A stretch of DNA of 34,266 nt from Sphingomonadaceae bacterium (lineage in GTDB: Bacteria > Pseudomonadota > Alphaproteobacteria > Sphingomonadales > Sphingomonadaceae): positions 1 through 34,266 of the forward strand of contig JAECRT010000020.1 of assembly GCA_016000085.1 (NCBI GenBank), read 5' to 3'. Positions within the stretch are counted from its first letter, which is position 1, and each line of letters begins with the position of its first letter. A program made the translations under genes and the position numbers. Shown piece by piece: positions 1 to 8,305 of the stretch. The notes under the pieces are model-generated. The model was not told the DNA's origin, made no database searches, and saw only the letters and a list, made by a program, of their open reading frames with translations.

Positions 1-31
1 ATCACCATCAGACGCCTTGGGTTGGCGCCTG

Positions 32-64
32 CGAGGTCGCTGCCATTAGGTCGCAGCAACCTCG
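32..64. terminator. Hairpin downstream of the FYDLN gene
   Basis: Arms 32-43 and 53-64 pair over 12 positions with one mismatch around a 9-base loop. It lies about 20 bases past the stop of the minus-strand FYDLN gene, where a terminator is expected. There is no clear T-run on the minus-strand side, so it may be a processing or mRNA-stabilising hairpin instead. Confidence 0.4.
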
Positions 65-83
65 TTGGCAAGAACAAAATGAC

Positions 84-419
84 TTAGTTATCGTCGCTGT
101 CGTCGTCGCCGGCAGCTTCGACGCCCAGGTCGTCATCACCGCCCAGATCGACGTCATTATCCGGCGAATCGCCATCGTCATCAACATCGAGATCAAGGTC
201 CAGATCGTCATCGACGGCCTCTACCTCGCCATCGGCTGTTTCGACGACCTTCTTGGGCGCTTCCTCGTAAGGCAGCGGCTGCTTCGACTTCAGAACCGGC
301 TCCGGCTCCCATGCCGCGTTGCAGTTAATGCAGACGACGGGATCATCCTTGCCCAGATCATAAAAGCGCGTTGCGCATTTTGGGCAGGTCCGTTTCGTGC
401 CCCATTCAGCCTTCACCAT
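84..419 (-). CDS. FYDLN-type zinc-ribbon protein with acidic tail (TIGR02300-like)
   Basis: A 111-residue protein of unknown function, recognised as the alphaproteobacterial FYDLN acid-domain family. Residues 1-40 hold two Cys pairs, CPKC (about 12-15) and CINC (about 30-33), that flank the family signature FYDLGKDDP and should form a zinc ribbon. From about residue 70 the chain is almost wholly Asp with Gly, Leu and Val, strongly acidic and probably disordered. No signal peptide or membrane segment is seen, so it is likely cytoplasmic. It is divergent from aroA with about 150 bases between them. The ribbon plus polyacidic tail could suit a nucleic-acid- or ribosome-associated factor or a chaperone-like role, but that is inference; I know of no assigned function. 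Confidence 0.88.
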   Translation of the reverse strand: MVKAEWGTKRTCPKCATRFYDLGKDDPVVCINCNAAWEPEPVLKSKQPLPYEEAPKKVVETADGEVEAVDDDLDLDLDVDDDGDSPDNDVDLGGDDDLGVEAAGDDDSDDN

Positions 420-569
420 GTCCGGCCTGTTCCTTCTTCAATACGCAGATAGAATTTCACGCAGCGCAACAGACGTTGGCCGCGAAACGTGGCGCGCCTT
501 GCCATAGCGCAAGCGCGCTGTCAAAAGCCGGGCGCATTTTTTCGCTTCCCCGCATGGACGGAACCCACC

Positions 570-1910
570 TTGACCGCTTCCCACGAAAAGCCCCGCCCAA
601 TGACCTTCACTGCCGCACCCGCGCTGTCGGGCGACGTTACCGTGCCGGGGGACAAGAGCATTTCGCACCGGTCGCTGATGCTGTCCGCGCTGGCGGTGGG
701 CGAAAGCCGGGTCGAGGGGCTGCTGGAAGGCGAAGACGTACTGGCCACGGCGGCCGCGATGCGGGCGATGGGCGCCGATATCAGCCGGGACGATGATGGC
801 GTGTGGCATATCCATGGCGTCGGCGTGGGCGGCCTGCTCCAGCCCGAAACCGCGCTGGAGATGGGCAATAGCGGCACATCCACACGATTGTTGATGGGCC
901 TGCTCGCCAGCCACGACCTGACCGCGACCTTCACCGGCGACGCATCGCTGAGCAAGCGTCCCATGGCGCGAGTAACGGAGCCGCTGGCGCGGATGGGGGC
1001 GACTTTCACGACCAGTCCCGGCGAGCGCCTGCCGTTGACGATGCGCGGCGCCTGCCCGGCGGTACCGCTGGACTATCGCCTTCCCGTGGCCTCAGCCCAG
1101 GTCAAGTCGGCGATCCTGCTGGCGGGCCTCAACACGCCGGGCATTACCCGCATCGTCGAACCGATCCCCACCCGCGATCATAGCGAGCGGATGCTCAAGG
1201 GCTTTGGCGCGGACCTGAAGGTCGAAGTCGAGGCGGACGGCACGCGCATCATCACGCTGGTCGGCGAAGCGGAATTGACGCCGCAACAGATTGTGGTGCC
1301 CGGCGACCCCTCCTCCGCGGCCTTCCCCATGGTGGCCGCGCTGCTGGTGCCCGGATCGCGCGTGACCATCGCAAATGTCGGCCTGAACGACACGCGCGCG
1401 GGCTTGATCGATCTGCTGCGCGAAATGGGCGGCGACATCGTCATAGACAATCCGCGCGAAGTGGGTGGCGAGCCGGTCGGCGACCTGATCGTCACCGCTT
1501 CGGCGCTCAAGGGCGTGGAGCCGGACCCCGCCCGCGCGCCGAGCATGATCGACGAATATCCGGTCGCCTTCATTGCCGCCGCGCTGGCGCAGGGACGCAG
1601 CGTCTTTCGCGGGCTGGAGGAATTGCGGGTCAAGGAATCCGACCGGATCGCCACCATGGCGGCGGGCCTGCGCGCCATCGGCGTCACCGTCGAGGAGCTG
1701 GAAGACGGGATCATCATAGAGGGCAGCGGCGGCGTAGCGCTGGCGGGCGGCGGGCCGATCGCAACCAGGCTGGACCATCGCATCGCCATGAGCTTTGCGG
1801 TGGCCGGCCTCGTGTCGCGCGATGGCGTGACGATCGACGACATGCGCCCGGTGGAAACCAGCTTCCCCGGCTTCGTGCCGTTGCTCCAGACGCTGGGCGC
1901 AATGGCATGA
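570..1910 (+). CDS. aroA: 3-phosphoshikimate 1-carboxyvinyltransferase (EPSP synthase)
   Basis: Joins shikimate 3-phosphate to phosphoenolpyruvate in the sixth step of the shikimate pathway to chorismate and aromatic amino acids; cytoplasmic. Visible motifs include PGDKSISHRS near the N-terminus, GNSGTSTRLLMGLL, KRPMARVTEPL, DEYPVAF and RVKESDRI, which cover both substrate-binding halves of the enzyme. The start is a choice. I use TTG at 570, which has GGACGGA 7 bases upstream and gives 446 residues, a usual length. ATG at 600 lacks a visible ribosome site, and an upstream ATG at 489 gives an unlikely extension. The stop overlaps the start of the next gene (ATGA), which suggests translational coupling in an aroA, small membrane protein, cmk operon. 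Confidence 0.95.
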   Translation: MTASHEKPRPMTFTAAPALSGDVTVPGDKSISHRSLMLSALAVGESRVEGLLEGEDVLATAAAMRAMGADISRDDDGVWHIHGVGVGGLLQPETALEMGNSGTSTRLLMGLLASHDLTATFTGDASLSKRPMARVTEPLARMGATFTTSPGERLPLTMRGACPAVPLDYRLPVASAQVKSAILLAGLNTPGITRIVEPIPTRDHSERMLKGFGADLKVEVEADGTRIITLVGEAELTPQQIVVPGDPSSAAFPMVAALLVPGSRVTIANVGLNDTRAGLIDLLREMGGDIVIDNPREVGGEPVGDLIVTASALKGVEPDPARAPSMIDEYPVAFIAAALAQGRSVFRGLEELRVKESDRIATMAAGLRAIGVTVEELEDGIIIEGSGGVALAGGGPIATRLDHRIAMSFAVAGLVSRDGVTIDDMRPVETSFPGFVPLLQTLGAMA

Positions 1911-2170
1911 CCATCGCAAGCGTGGATTGGGACTGGGCCAATGTCGTCGGCCTGATCGGCAGTGGGATGATGGTGGTCGCCTATGCCTATAGCAATATAG
2001 TGCAAGAGATGAACTTCACGCTGTTCAACCTGCTGAACTTGGTGGGGTCCGTGCTGCTGATCTGGTCGCTGACCGTGCATTTCAACATGGCGTCGATGGC
2101 GCTGGAGGTCGTTTGGGCGATCATCGCCCTGTTCGGGCTGTTCAAGGCCATCAGGAGCAAGTCCGCATGA
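1907..2170 (+). CDS. Small membrane protein, CBU_0592-like family
   Basis: An 87-residue protein with three predicted membrane helices, at about residues 10-28, 37-56 and 63-80, short loops and a basic C-terminus (KAIRSKSA). It matches my recollection of the CBU_0592 family of small bacterial inner-membrane proteins, whose function is unknown to me. The gene overlaps both neighbours by 4 bases (ATGA at 1907 and again at 2167), so its translation is probably coupled to aroA upstream and cmk downstream. That tight fit argues it is a real gene. Nothing in the sequence links it biochemically to the shikimate pathway or to nucleotide metabolism. Confidence 0.85.
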   Translation: MTIASVDWDWANVVGLIGSGMMVVAYAYSNIVQEMNFTLFNLLNLVGSVLLIWSLTVHFNMASMALEVVWAIIALFGLFKAIRSKSA

Positions 2171-2802
2171 TTATCGCCGTCGACGGCCCCGCCGCATCGG
2201 GCAAAGGCACCATCGCCAAGGCGCTGGGTCGCCATTACCACCTGCCCGTACTGGACACCGGCCTGCTCTATCGCGCGGTCGGCCTGTCGGTGCTGAAACA
2301 AGGGGGCGACCCGGACCTGGAGGCGGACGCCCTGGCGGCGTGCGGCTTTGATGATGCGATACTGGCCGATCCTGCACTGCGCAACGAAGCGGTCGGCAGC
2401 TTGGCATCGCGCGTGTCGGTGCATCAGGCGGTGCGCGACGCACTGGTCCAGCGACAGCGCGATTTCGCAACGCAGCCGGGTGGCGCCATATTGGACGGAC
2501 GGGACATCGGAACCGTGATCGCGCCGGACGCCGACGCCAAGATTTTCGTGACGGCCAGTGTCCATGTGCGGGCCGAGCGCCGGTTCAAGGATGCTTTGTC
2601 GCATGGCGGTCACCCCGACATGGATAGCCTGATCGCGGACATTCAGGCACGCGACACGCGCGACATGAGCCGGGACCATGCGCCGTTGAAAGTCGCTCAT
2701 GGTGCGGACTTGCTAGATACGAGCGATTTGACTATAGACGCGGCCGTCCAGCGGGCTGTTGCGCTTGTGGACGCCCAGCTTGAAGGTCGCTGTAAAAGCT
2801 GA
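2167..2802 (+). CDS. cmk: Cytidylate kinase
   Basis: Phosphorylates CMP and dCMP to the diphosphates with ATP; cytoplasmic pyrimidine salvage. The 211-residue protein begins IIAVDGPAASGKGT, the P-loop characteristic of bacterial CMP kinases, followed by LDTGLLYRAVG. The later DGRDIGTVIAPDA and the RDTRDMSRDHAPLK segment fit the CMP-binding and lid regions. The start is ATG at 2167, inside the ATGA that ends the preceding gene; the longer open frame from 2113 only adds sequence read over that gene. Bacterial cmk is commonly followed by rpsA, as here, although a terminator at 2811-2838 separates the two transcripts. Confidence 0.96.
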   Translation: MIIAVDGPAASGKGTIAKALGRHYHLPVLDTGLLYRAVGLSVLKQGGDPDLEADALAACGFDDAILADPALRNEAVGSLASRVSVHQAVRDALVQRQRDFATQPGGAILDGRDIGTVIAPDADAKIFVTASVHVRAERRFKDALSHGGHPDMDSLIADIQARDTRDMSRDHAPLKVAHGADLLDTSDLTIDAAVQRAVALVDAQLEGRCKS

Positions 2803-2810
2803 CCCGTCAA

Positions 2811-2838
2811 GGCGCTTGGCAAAGCCACGCGCCCTTTT
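2811..2838 (+). terminator. Intrinsic terminator after cmk
   Basis: GGCGC (2811-2815) pairs with GCGCC (2829-2833), and TGGC (2817-2820) with GCCA (2824-2827), around an AAA triloop with one internal mismatch. A CTTTT run (2834-2838) follows, with a second TTTT shortly after. It lies 9 bases past the cmk stop, so it should end the aroA-cmk transcript and leave rpsA with its own promoter. Confidence 0.7.
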
Positions 2839-2850
2839 CGCTTTTCAACG

Positions 2851-2947
2851 CGGCGCGTTTCACAACCTCTAACCGGTTGGATACGCGCCGGATATTCGGT
2901 CCTGCGCGTGTTTTGGCCAAAGACCATCGGATACAACCGATTGGCCA
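2851..2947 (+). promoter_or_regulatory. Structured leader of rpsA
   Basis: Two stem-loops fill the stretch before rpsA. In the first, CGGCGCGT (2851-2858) pairs exactly with ACGCGCCG (2883-2890); its loop contains the self-complementary AACCGGTT (2871-2878). In the second, TGGCCA (2914-2919) pairs with TGGCCA (2942-2947) and ATCGG (2926-2930) with CCGAT (2937-2941), with a bulge on the 5' side. The second ends about 12 bases before the GAAGGA ribosome site. Protein S1 represses its own translation in E. coli, so an autoregulatory role is plausible but not shown. No clear promoter boxes were found. Confidence 0.45.
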
Positions 2948-2971
2948 GCAATGATGAGTGAAGGACCAACC

Positions 2972-4684
2972 ATGGCCTCTACGGCATTCCCAACGCGCGA
3001 CGATTTCGCCGCGCTTCTCAATGATTCTCTCGGTGGTGAAGACGGCGGCTTTGAAGGCCGCGTCGTCAAGGGCACCGTTACCGCCATCGAAAACGACCTG
3101 GCCGTCATCGACGTAGGCTTGAAGTCCGAAGGCCGCGTGCCGCTGCGCGAATTCGCGATGCCGGGCCAGAAGGCTGACATCAAGGTCGGCGACGAAGTCG
3201 AAGTCTATGTCGACCGCGTCGAAAACGCTCATGGCGAAGCCATGCTGTCGCGTGACCGCGCTCGCCGCGAAGCCGCTTGGGACAAGCTGGAAGCAGAGTT
3301 CACCGAAAGCGCGCGCGTCGAAGGCGTCATCTTCGGTCGCGTCAAGGGTGGCTTCACCGTCGACCTCGACGGCGCCGTGGCGTTCCTGCCCGGTTCGCAG
3401 GTCGACATCCGCCCCGTGCGCGACGTCACCCCGCTGATGGATATCCCCCAGCCCTTCCAGATCCTCAAGATGGATCGCCGCCGCGGCAACATCGTCGTGT
3501 CGCGTCGCGCCATTCTGGAAGAAACCCGCGCCGAACAGCGCAGCGGCCTCATCCAGACGCTGGCCGAAGGTCAGATCATCGAAGGCGTCGTCAAGAACAT
3601 CACCGATTATGGTGCGTTCGTTGACCTGGGCGGCATCGATGGCCTGCTGCACGTCACCGACCTGTCGTACAAGCGCATCAACCACCCCAATGAGATGATC
3701 AACATCGGCGACACCGTTCGCGTGCAGATCATCCGCATCAACCGCGACACCCAGCGCATCAGCCTGGGCATGAAGCAGCTGGAAAGCGATCCTTGGGAAG
3801 GCGCGAGCGCCAAGTATCCCGTCGGCGCCAAGCTGTCGGGCCGCGTCACGAACATCACCGAATATGGTGCGTTCGTCGAACTGGAAGCTGGCATCGAAGG
3901 CCTGGTCCACGTTTCGGAAATGTCCTGGACCAAGAAGAACGTCCACCCCGGCAAGATCGTTTCGACCAGCCAGGAAGTCGAAGTTCTGGTTCTCGAAGTC
4001 GATCCCGAGAAGCGCCGCATCAGCCTTGGCCTCAAGCAGGCTCAGAACAACCCCTGGGACAGCTTTGCCGAGCGTCACCCGATCGGTTCGACCGTCGAAG
4101 GCGAAGTCAAGAACGCGACCGAGTTCGGCCTGTTCATCGGCCTGGACGGCGACGTCGACGGCATGGTCCACATGTCCGACATCGCATGGGGCATTTCGGG
4201 CGAAGACGCGCTGGCGCTGCACCGCAAGGGCGAGACCGTCGAAGCCGTTGTTCTGGACATCGACGTCGAGAAGGAGCGCATCAGCCTCGGCATGAAGCAG
4301 CTTGAGCGTGGCGGTCCGGCTGCTGGCGGCACCACCGCTGCTGCTGCTGGCCTCAACAAGAACGCGATCATGACCGTGACCGTTCTGGAAGTGCGTGACG
4401 GCGGCCTGGAAGTCCAGGCTGGCGAAGATGGCGCCACCGGCTTCATCAAGCGCAGCGACCTGGGCCGTGACCGTGACGAGCAGCGTTCGGAACGCTTCCA
4501 GATCGGCCAGAAGTTCGACGCCATGGTGATCGGTTTCGACCGCGCCAAGAAGCCGACCTTCTCGATCAAGGCGATGCAGATTGCCGAAGAAAAGCAGGCC
4601 GTCGCACAATATGGTTCGTCGGACAGCGGCGCGTCGCTGGGCGACATCCTGGGCGAAGCGCTGAAGGCGAAAAGCGAAGGCTAA
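2972..4684 (+). CDS. rpsA: 30S ribosomal protein S1
   Basis: Binds mRNA on the 30S subunit and helps translation initiation, especially of leaders with structure or a weak ribosome site. The 570-residue protein has six S1 RNA-binding repeats, starting near residues 25, 110, 195, 280, 367 and 455. Repeats 3-5 are the most alike, with [22 protein letters not shown] and [12 protein letters not shown] chose ATG at 2972 because GAAGGA lies 6 bases upstream and [16 protein letters not shown] is the usual alphaproteobacterial N-terminus. Two upstream in-frame ATGs (2951, 2954) are unlikely. The gene sits between the cmk terminator and a strong terminator of its own, so it is probably a single-gene transcript. 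Confidence 0.97.
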   Translation: MASTAFPTRDDFAALLNDSLGGEDGGFEGRVVKGTVTAIENDLAVIDVGLKSEGRVPLREFAMPGQKADIKVGDEVEVYVDRVENAHGEAMLSRDRARREAAWDKLEAEFTESARVEGVIFGRVKGGFTVDLDGAVAFLPGSQVDIRPVRDVTPLMDIPQPFQILKMDRRRGNIVVSRRAILEETRAEQRSGLIQTLAEGQIIEGVVKNITDYGAFVDLGGIDGLLHVTDLSYKRINHPNEMINIGDTVRVQIIRINRDTQRISLGMKQLESDPWEGASAKYPVGAKLSGRVTNITEYGAFVELEAGIEGLVHVSEMSWTKKNVHPGKIVSTSQEVEVLVLEVDPEKRRISLGLKQAQNNPWDSFAERHPIGSTVEGEVKNATEFGLFIGLDGDVDGMVHMSDIAWGISGEDALALHRKGETVEAVVLDIDVEKERISLGMKQLERGGPAAGGTTAAAAGLNKNAIMTVTVLEVRDGGLEVQAGEDGATGFIKRSDLGRDRDEQRSERFQIGQKFDAMVIGFDRAKKPTFSIKAMQIAEEKQAVAQYGSSDSGASLGDILGEALKAKSEG

Positions 4685-4710
4685 CCCTTTTTCTTTCTCC
4701 TATAGTTCAA

Positions 4711-4745
4711 AAGAACCCGCCGGGACGACGTTCCGGCGGGTTCTT
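4711..4745 (+). terminator. Strong hairpin terminator after rpsA
   Basis: A 13-base arm at 4711-4723 is the exact reverse complement of 4733-4745, and the stem can extend inward by a G-U and an A-U pair to a 5-base loop. The arms begin AAGAA and end TTCTT, so the structure works on either strand. It lies 26 bases past the rpsA stop. Confidence 0.8.
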
Positions 4746-4785
4746 CATTATCCTTAAGGGTTCGAAACGATCTTTTGTTGCCTGA

Positions 4786-4814
4786 TTGTCAACCGTCTAC
4801 CAAATCTCTATGAG
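4786..4814 (+). promoter_or_regulatory. Likely promoter of ihfB
   Basis: TTGTCA (4786-4791) and TATGAG (4809-4814) are separated by exactly 17 bases, a good match to the sigma-70 pattern. Transcription would begin near 4821 and give a short leader before GGAGA (4841-4845) and the ATG at 4851. Confidence 0.5.
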
Positions 4815-4850
4815 GATAAGGAAGACCAGAAGGGCGCACCGGAGAACCGC

Positions 4851-5141
4851 ATGATCCGTTCGGAATTGATCCAGAAGCTCGCCGAAGAAAATCCGGGGTT
4901 GAACCTTCAGGAAGTGGAGAAGATCGTCGATCTTTTCTTCCGTGAGATCGTCGACCGTCTTGCATCGGGCGGACGGGTCGAACTGCGCGGCTTTGGCGCT
5001 TTCACCACGCGCGCGCGAGATGCCCGTACAGGTCGCAACCCCCGCACCGGCGAGCAGGTGCCGGTGGACGCCAAGCGTGTCCCCTATTTCAAGCCTGGCA
5101 AGGAAATGCGCGAACGGCTCAATGCCGATCATGAGGTTTGA
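4851..5141 (+). CDS. ihfB: Integration host factor subunit beta
   Basis: A DNA-bending nucleoid protein that pairs with the alpha subunit (encoded elsewhere) to shape promoters and recombination sites. The 96-residue sequence has the HU/IHF fold signature: [15 protein letters not shown] at the start, [21 protein letters not shown] for the beta arm, and [30 protein letters not shown] at the end. The Pro in the arm tip (NPRTGE) that wedges into DNA is present. A GGAGA ribosome site sits 5 bases before the ATG. ihfB following rpsA is a widespread gene order in Proteobacteria. Confidence 0.96.
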   Translation: MIRSELIQKLAEENPGLNLQEVEKIVDLFFREIVDRLASGGRVELRGFGAFTTRARDARTGRNPRTGEQVPVDAKRVPYFKPGKEMRERLNADHEV

Positions 5142-5214
5142 AGAAACCGGGCCGCAAAAACTGGGCTGAGGAAGGCTTGACCTCCTGAGTGTCAACCGTC
5201 AGGGATGCGGCGAC

Positions 5215-5300
5215 GCGGACGTGGCGAAATCGGTAGACGCAGCGGACTTAAAATCCGCCTTCCCCTGGAATTGCGGGTTCAAGTCCCGCCGTCCGCACCA
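5215..5300 (+). tRNA. tRNA-Leu (anticodon TAA)
   Basis: The acceptor strand GCGGACG (5215-5221) pairs with CGTCCGC (5290-5296), followed by A and an encoded CCA. The anticodon stem GCGGA/TCCGC (5242-5246 and 5254-5258) holds loop CTTAAAA with anticodon TAA (5249-5251), which reads TTA. The long variable arm and 86-base length are typical of a class II leucine tRNA, and GGTTCAAGTCC is the T arm. A TTGACC at 5177-5182 may be the -35 box; the -10 match is poor. Confidence 0.96.
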
Positions 5301-5320
5301 CCTTTATTTTGCTCTTGAGC

Positions 5321-5342
5321 GCCGGCAGTCGCATGTGCCGGC
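5321..5342 (+). terminator. Hairpin after tRNA-Leu
   Basis: GCCGGCA (5321-5327) pairs exactly with TGCCGGC (5336-5342) around an 8-base loop, 20 bases past the tRNA. There is no T-run directly after it, so it is a possible rather than a clear terminator. Confidence 0.4.
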
Positions 5343-5488
5343 CCTAGCTTCCTCGCATAAGATCAGGAAGCCGCTCGACCTTTCGAACTCTCATTGGTTC
5401 GGGGCTTTTTTCATGCTCGCGCGGCTGCCTAACCATTCGATCCCGCCAAAAGACTGGATATTTCGCTGCGTTGCCGCAATGATACCCC

Positions 5489-7273
5489 ATGGCAGGTGCG
5501 ATCAATCCCAATAGCTTCAGCGACTCACTGGTCATCCTGGGCGCAGCGGGGTTGGTCATTCCTGGTTTTGCGCGGTTCCGCATCAGCCCGGTGATCGGAT
5601 TCATCCTAGTGGGGCTGGCGGTTGGTCCCGCTGGCCTGGGATCGCTGGTGGGGCAATATCCCTGGCTCTACCATGTCACCATTTCCAATCAGCAGGCGAT
5701 CGAACCCTTTGCTGAACTAGGCGTGATCCTGCTGCTGTTCTCGATCGGACTGGAACTGAGTTTCCGCCGACTATGGACGATGCGCACGCAAGTGTTCGGG
5801 GTCGGCGCGGCGGAATTGCTGGGCAGCAGCGCGCTCATTGCATTGGGCCTCTATTTTCTGGGACAGGCGTCGGCGGGGGCGATCGGGCTGGGGCTGGCGC
5901 TGGCGCTATCCTCCACCGCCGTGGTGCTGCCGATGGTGGGCACGCAAAGCGCTGTCGGCAAGGCAGCCTTTTCCATGTTGCTGTTCGAGGATCTGGCGCT
6001 CGTCCCGATCATCTTCATGCTCGGCGCGCTGGCGCCATCGGTAGCGGCCAGTCCGGACGGGGCATGGAGCGAGATGGCCGGCACCTTGATGCGGGGAGGC
6101 ATCACGATCGCCATCATGCTGGTGCTGGGGCGGTTCATTCTGCCCCATATCTTCAGCCAGGCAGCCCGCACCAAAAGCCCGGAAGTGTTCCTGGCCGCGA
6201 GCCTGCTGGTGGTGATCGTGTCCAGCCTGGCTACGTCGATCGCGGGCCTGTCGCCGATCGTCGGCGCGCTGCTGGCGGGCTTGCTGATCGCCGAGACGGA
6301 CTATCATGGCGAGGTCGAAGTGATGACCGCGCCGTTCAAGGGGCTGGCGCTGGGCGTCTTCCTCATCACCGTGGGCATGAGCCTCGACATTCGGGTGATC
6401 CTGGCCAACTGGCCCAGTTTGATGATGGCGGTGGTGGGCGTGGTGCTGGCCAAGACGCTGGTGACGGCGGCGCTGCTGTACATATCTGGCGCACGCAAAG
6501 GCGTGGCGCTGGAGGTCGGCGTGCTGATGTCCAGCCCGTCGGAAACCACGCTCATCGTGCTATCGACGGCGGCGGCAGCGCAACTGATCCTGCCTTCGAC
6601 GGCTGCCTTCTGGCAGATCGTCACGGCCATTGGCCTGACCATCACGCCGCTGCTCGCGCGGATCGGCCATGACATTGCCCGGCGACTGGAAATGGCGCTG
6701 GGCGAGGAACCGGTCGACCCGGTCGAGGAGCAGACCGAAGCCGCAGCCGTCGTCATCGGCTTTGGCCGGGTTGGGCGGATGGTCTGTGACCTGCTCAAGA
6801 CCCATAAGCAGCGCTTTATTGTTGTGGAATCCGATCCCGACGTCGTCGCCGAAGCGCGGCGGCAGGGCTATCCTATCCTGTTCGGTGACGTGTCGCGGGC
6901 GGAGATGATGGACAAGTTGCGGCTGGGCCATGCCCGCGCGCTGATCCTGACGATGGACGATCCCGTGCTGTCGATCCGGATGACCAAGCGCGTGCGCGGA
7001 TGGGTGCCGGACCTGCCGATCATCGCCCGCGCGCGCGATACCGATCATGCCGCGCAACTCTACAAGGCCGGGGCGAGCGATGCGGTGCCCGAAACGCTGG
7101 AAAGCTCGCTCCAACTGGCGGAAACGGCGCTGGTCGACCTGGGCGTGGCAATGGGGCCGGTGATCGCGTCGATCCATCAGATGCGCGAGGATCTGCGCGT
7201 CGGGATCAAAGATGCGGCACAGATGGAAACCGCGCCCAAACTGCGTCGGTTACGCGCCGACGAGGTAGGCTAG
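5489..7273 (+). CDS. CPA2-family monovalent cation/proton antiporter (KefB/KefC/YbaL-like)
   Basis: Predicted inner-membrane exchanger of K+ or Na+ for protons. The 594-residue protein has about 12 hydrophobic helices over residues 10-395, with typical CPA2 segments such as [41 protein letters not shown] and [13 protein letters not shown] cytoplasmic TrkA-N (RCK) domain starts near residue 415, with the nucleotide-binding motif GFGRVG followed by an acidic strand end (VVESDPDV). No C-terminal TrkA-C domain is evident. The first 20 residues are hydrophobic and the ribosome site is weak. The stop overlaps the convergent glutaminase stop by 4 bases. Substrate ion and glutathione gating cannot be told from sequence, so no gene symbol is given. 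Confidence 0.92.
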   Translation: MAGAINPNSFSDSLVILGAAGLVIPGFARFRISPVIGFILVGLAVGPAGLGSLVGQYPWLYHVTISNQQAIEPFAELGVILLLFSIGLELSFRRLWTMRTQVFGVGAAELLGSSALIALGLYFLGQASAGAIGLGLALALSSTAVVLPMVGTQSAVGKAAFSMLLFEDLALVPIIFMLGALAPSVAASPDGAWSEMAGTLMRGGITIAIMLVLGRFILPHIFSQAARTKSPEVFLAASLLVVIVSSLATSIAGLSPIVGALLAGLLIAETDYHGEVEVMTAPFKGLALGVFLITVGMSLDIRVILANWPSLMMAVVGVVLAKTLVTAALLYISGARKGVALEVGVLMSSPSETTLIVLSTAAAAQLILPSTAAFWQIVTAIGLTITPLLARIGHDIARRLEMALGEEPVDPVEEQTEAAAVVIGFGRVGRMVCDLLKTHKQRFIVVESDPDVVAEARRQGYPILFGDVSRAEMMDKLRLGHARALILTMDDPVLSIRMTKRVRGWVPDLPIIARARDTDHAAQLYKAGASDAVPETLESSLQLAETALVDLGVAMGPVIASIHQMREDLRVGIKDAAQMETAPKLRRLRADEVG

Positions 7274-8214
7274 TCCCCCTCTTCGGGTGGACTGAACACC
7301 GACCATCCGGTGCGGCGCGCCAGTTCCTCCAGCGCCAAAGTGCCAAGCTGGCTATTGCCGCTCGTATTGAGGCCGGGCGACCATACGGCGATCGAAGCGC
7401 GCCCCGGTACGATGGCCAGGATGCCGCCGCCCACGCCCGACTTGCCCGGAATACCCACGCGAAAGGCGAAATCGCCCGACGCGTCATAATGGCCGCAGGT
7501 CAGCATGAGCGCATTGATGCGGCGGGCACGGCGCGGTGAAACCACCCTGCCCCCGCCCGGATGCCCCCCGTCGAGCATAAGATACCGGCCCGCCAGCGCA
7601 AGCTGACGACAGCTCATCTCGATCGCGCACTGATGGAAATAGCTGCCCAGCACCAGTTCGACCGGATGCCGTACATTGTTGAACGCGCGCATATAGTTGG
7701 CGAGTGCCATGTTGCGAAAGCCGGTGGCGGTTTCCGAAGCGGCGACCGCTTCGTTGATCGCGATCGTATCCTCGCCCGCCAGATATCGAATGAAGCGCAG
7801 CATTTCACCGATCGCCACGCGGGGCTGATGCCCGCCCAGATTGATGTCGGTTACGACGATCGCACCCGCATTGATGAAGGGATTGCGCGGGATACCCTGT
7901 TCATGTTCCAACTGGGTGATGGAGTTGAAGGCGTTGCCCGACGGCTCGCGCCCGACCCGGTCCCATAGCTGATCGCCGACCTTGCCCAGCGCCAGCGTCA
8001 GGGCAAAAACCTTGGAAACGGACTGGATCGAAAACCCGATGTCGGCGTCACCGCCCGAAATGAGCCGCCCGTCCGCCGTGGCGATGGCGATACCGAATTG
8101 CGCCGGATCGACTTTCGCCAGTTCGGGAATATAGCTGGCGACGGTTCCGCGATCATCCTCCTGAGCCATGGCGGCGATGATGTCGGTGACGATCGCGTCA
8201 AGATCAGGGGTCAT
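7270..8214 (-). CDS. glsA: Glutaminase (serine-dependent, GlsA type)
   Basis: Hydrolyses glutamine to glutamate and ammonia in the cytoplasm. The 314-residue length is usual for bacterial GlsA. The catalytic SxxK motif is seen as SVSK (Ser65, Lys68), the same fold logic as serine beta-lactamases. Other conserved blocks are [29 protein letters not shown]-equivalent sequence near [12 protein letters not shown], and [12 protein letters not shown] near the C-terminus. It is transcribed toward the antiporter, and their stop codons overlap. Glutaminases can support acid tolerance by releasing ammonia, and the neighbouring proton antiporter would fit that idea, but adjacency on opposite strands is weak evidence. 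Confidence 0.94.
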   Translation of the reverse strand: MTPDLDAIVTDIIAAMAQEDDRGTVASYIPELAKVDPAQFGIAIATADGRLISGGDADIGFSIQSVSKVFALTLALGKVGDQLWDRVGREPSGNAFNSITQLEHEQGIPRNPFINAGAIVVTDINLGGHQPRVAIGEMLRFIRYLAGEDTIAINEAVAASETATGFRNMALANYMRAFNNVRHPVELVLGSYFHQCAIEMSCRQLALAGRYLMLDGGHPGGGRVVSPRRARRINALMLTCGHYDASGDFAFRVGIPGKSGVGGGILAIVPGRASIAVWSPGLNTSGNSQLGTLALEELARRTGWSVFSPPEEGD

Positions 8215-8305
8215 GGGCTTTGGGCTGGTCCGGCGCGGGATGCTTCGTCATCGCCAAGCATAGGCCATGCAGCCCGCGCAGGAACAGGAAAATGTTCAGC
8301 GTTGT

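Noticed and set aside
492-518. Imperfect GCGCGC(C)TTGC/GCAAGCGCGC palindrome between FYDLN and aroA, with a minus-strand TTGACA beside it
   Set aside because: The TTGACA has no -10 box at normal spacing, and GC-rich alternating sequence makes such palindromes likely by chance. Not enough to call a promoter or operator.
2807-4609. A 600-residue open frame antisense to rpsA
   Set aside because: rpsA is certain on the other strand, and its GC-rich codons leave few stops in one antisense frame. The translation is repetitive Asp/Ala/Val/Leu sequence mirroring the S1 repeats, with no known motif.
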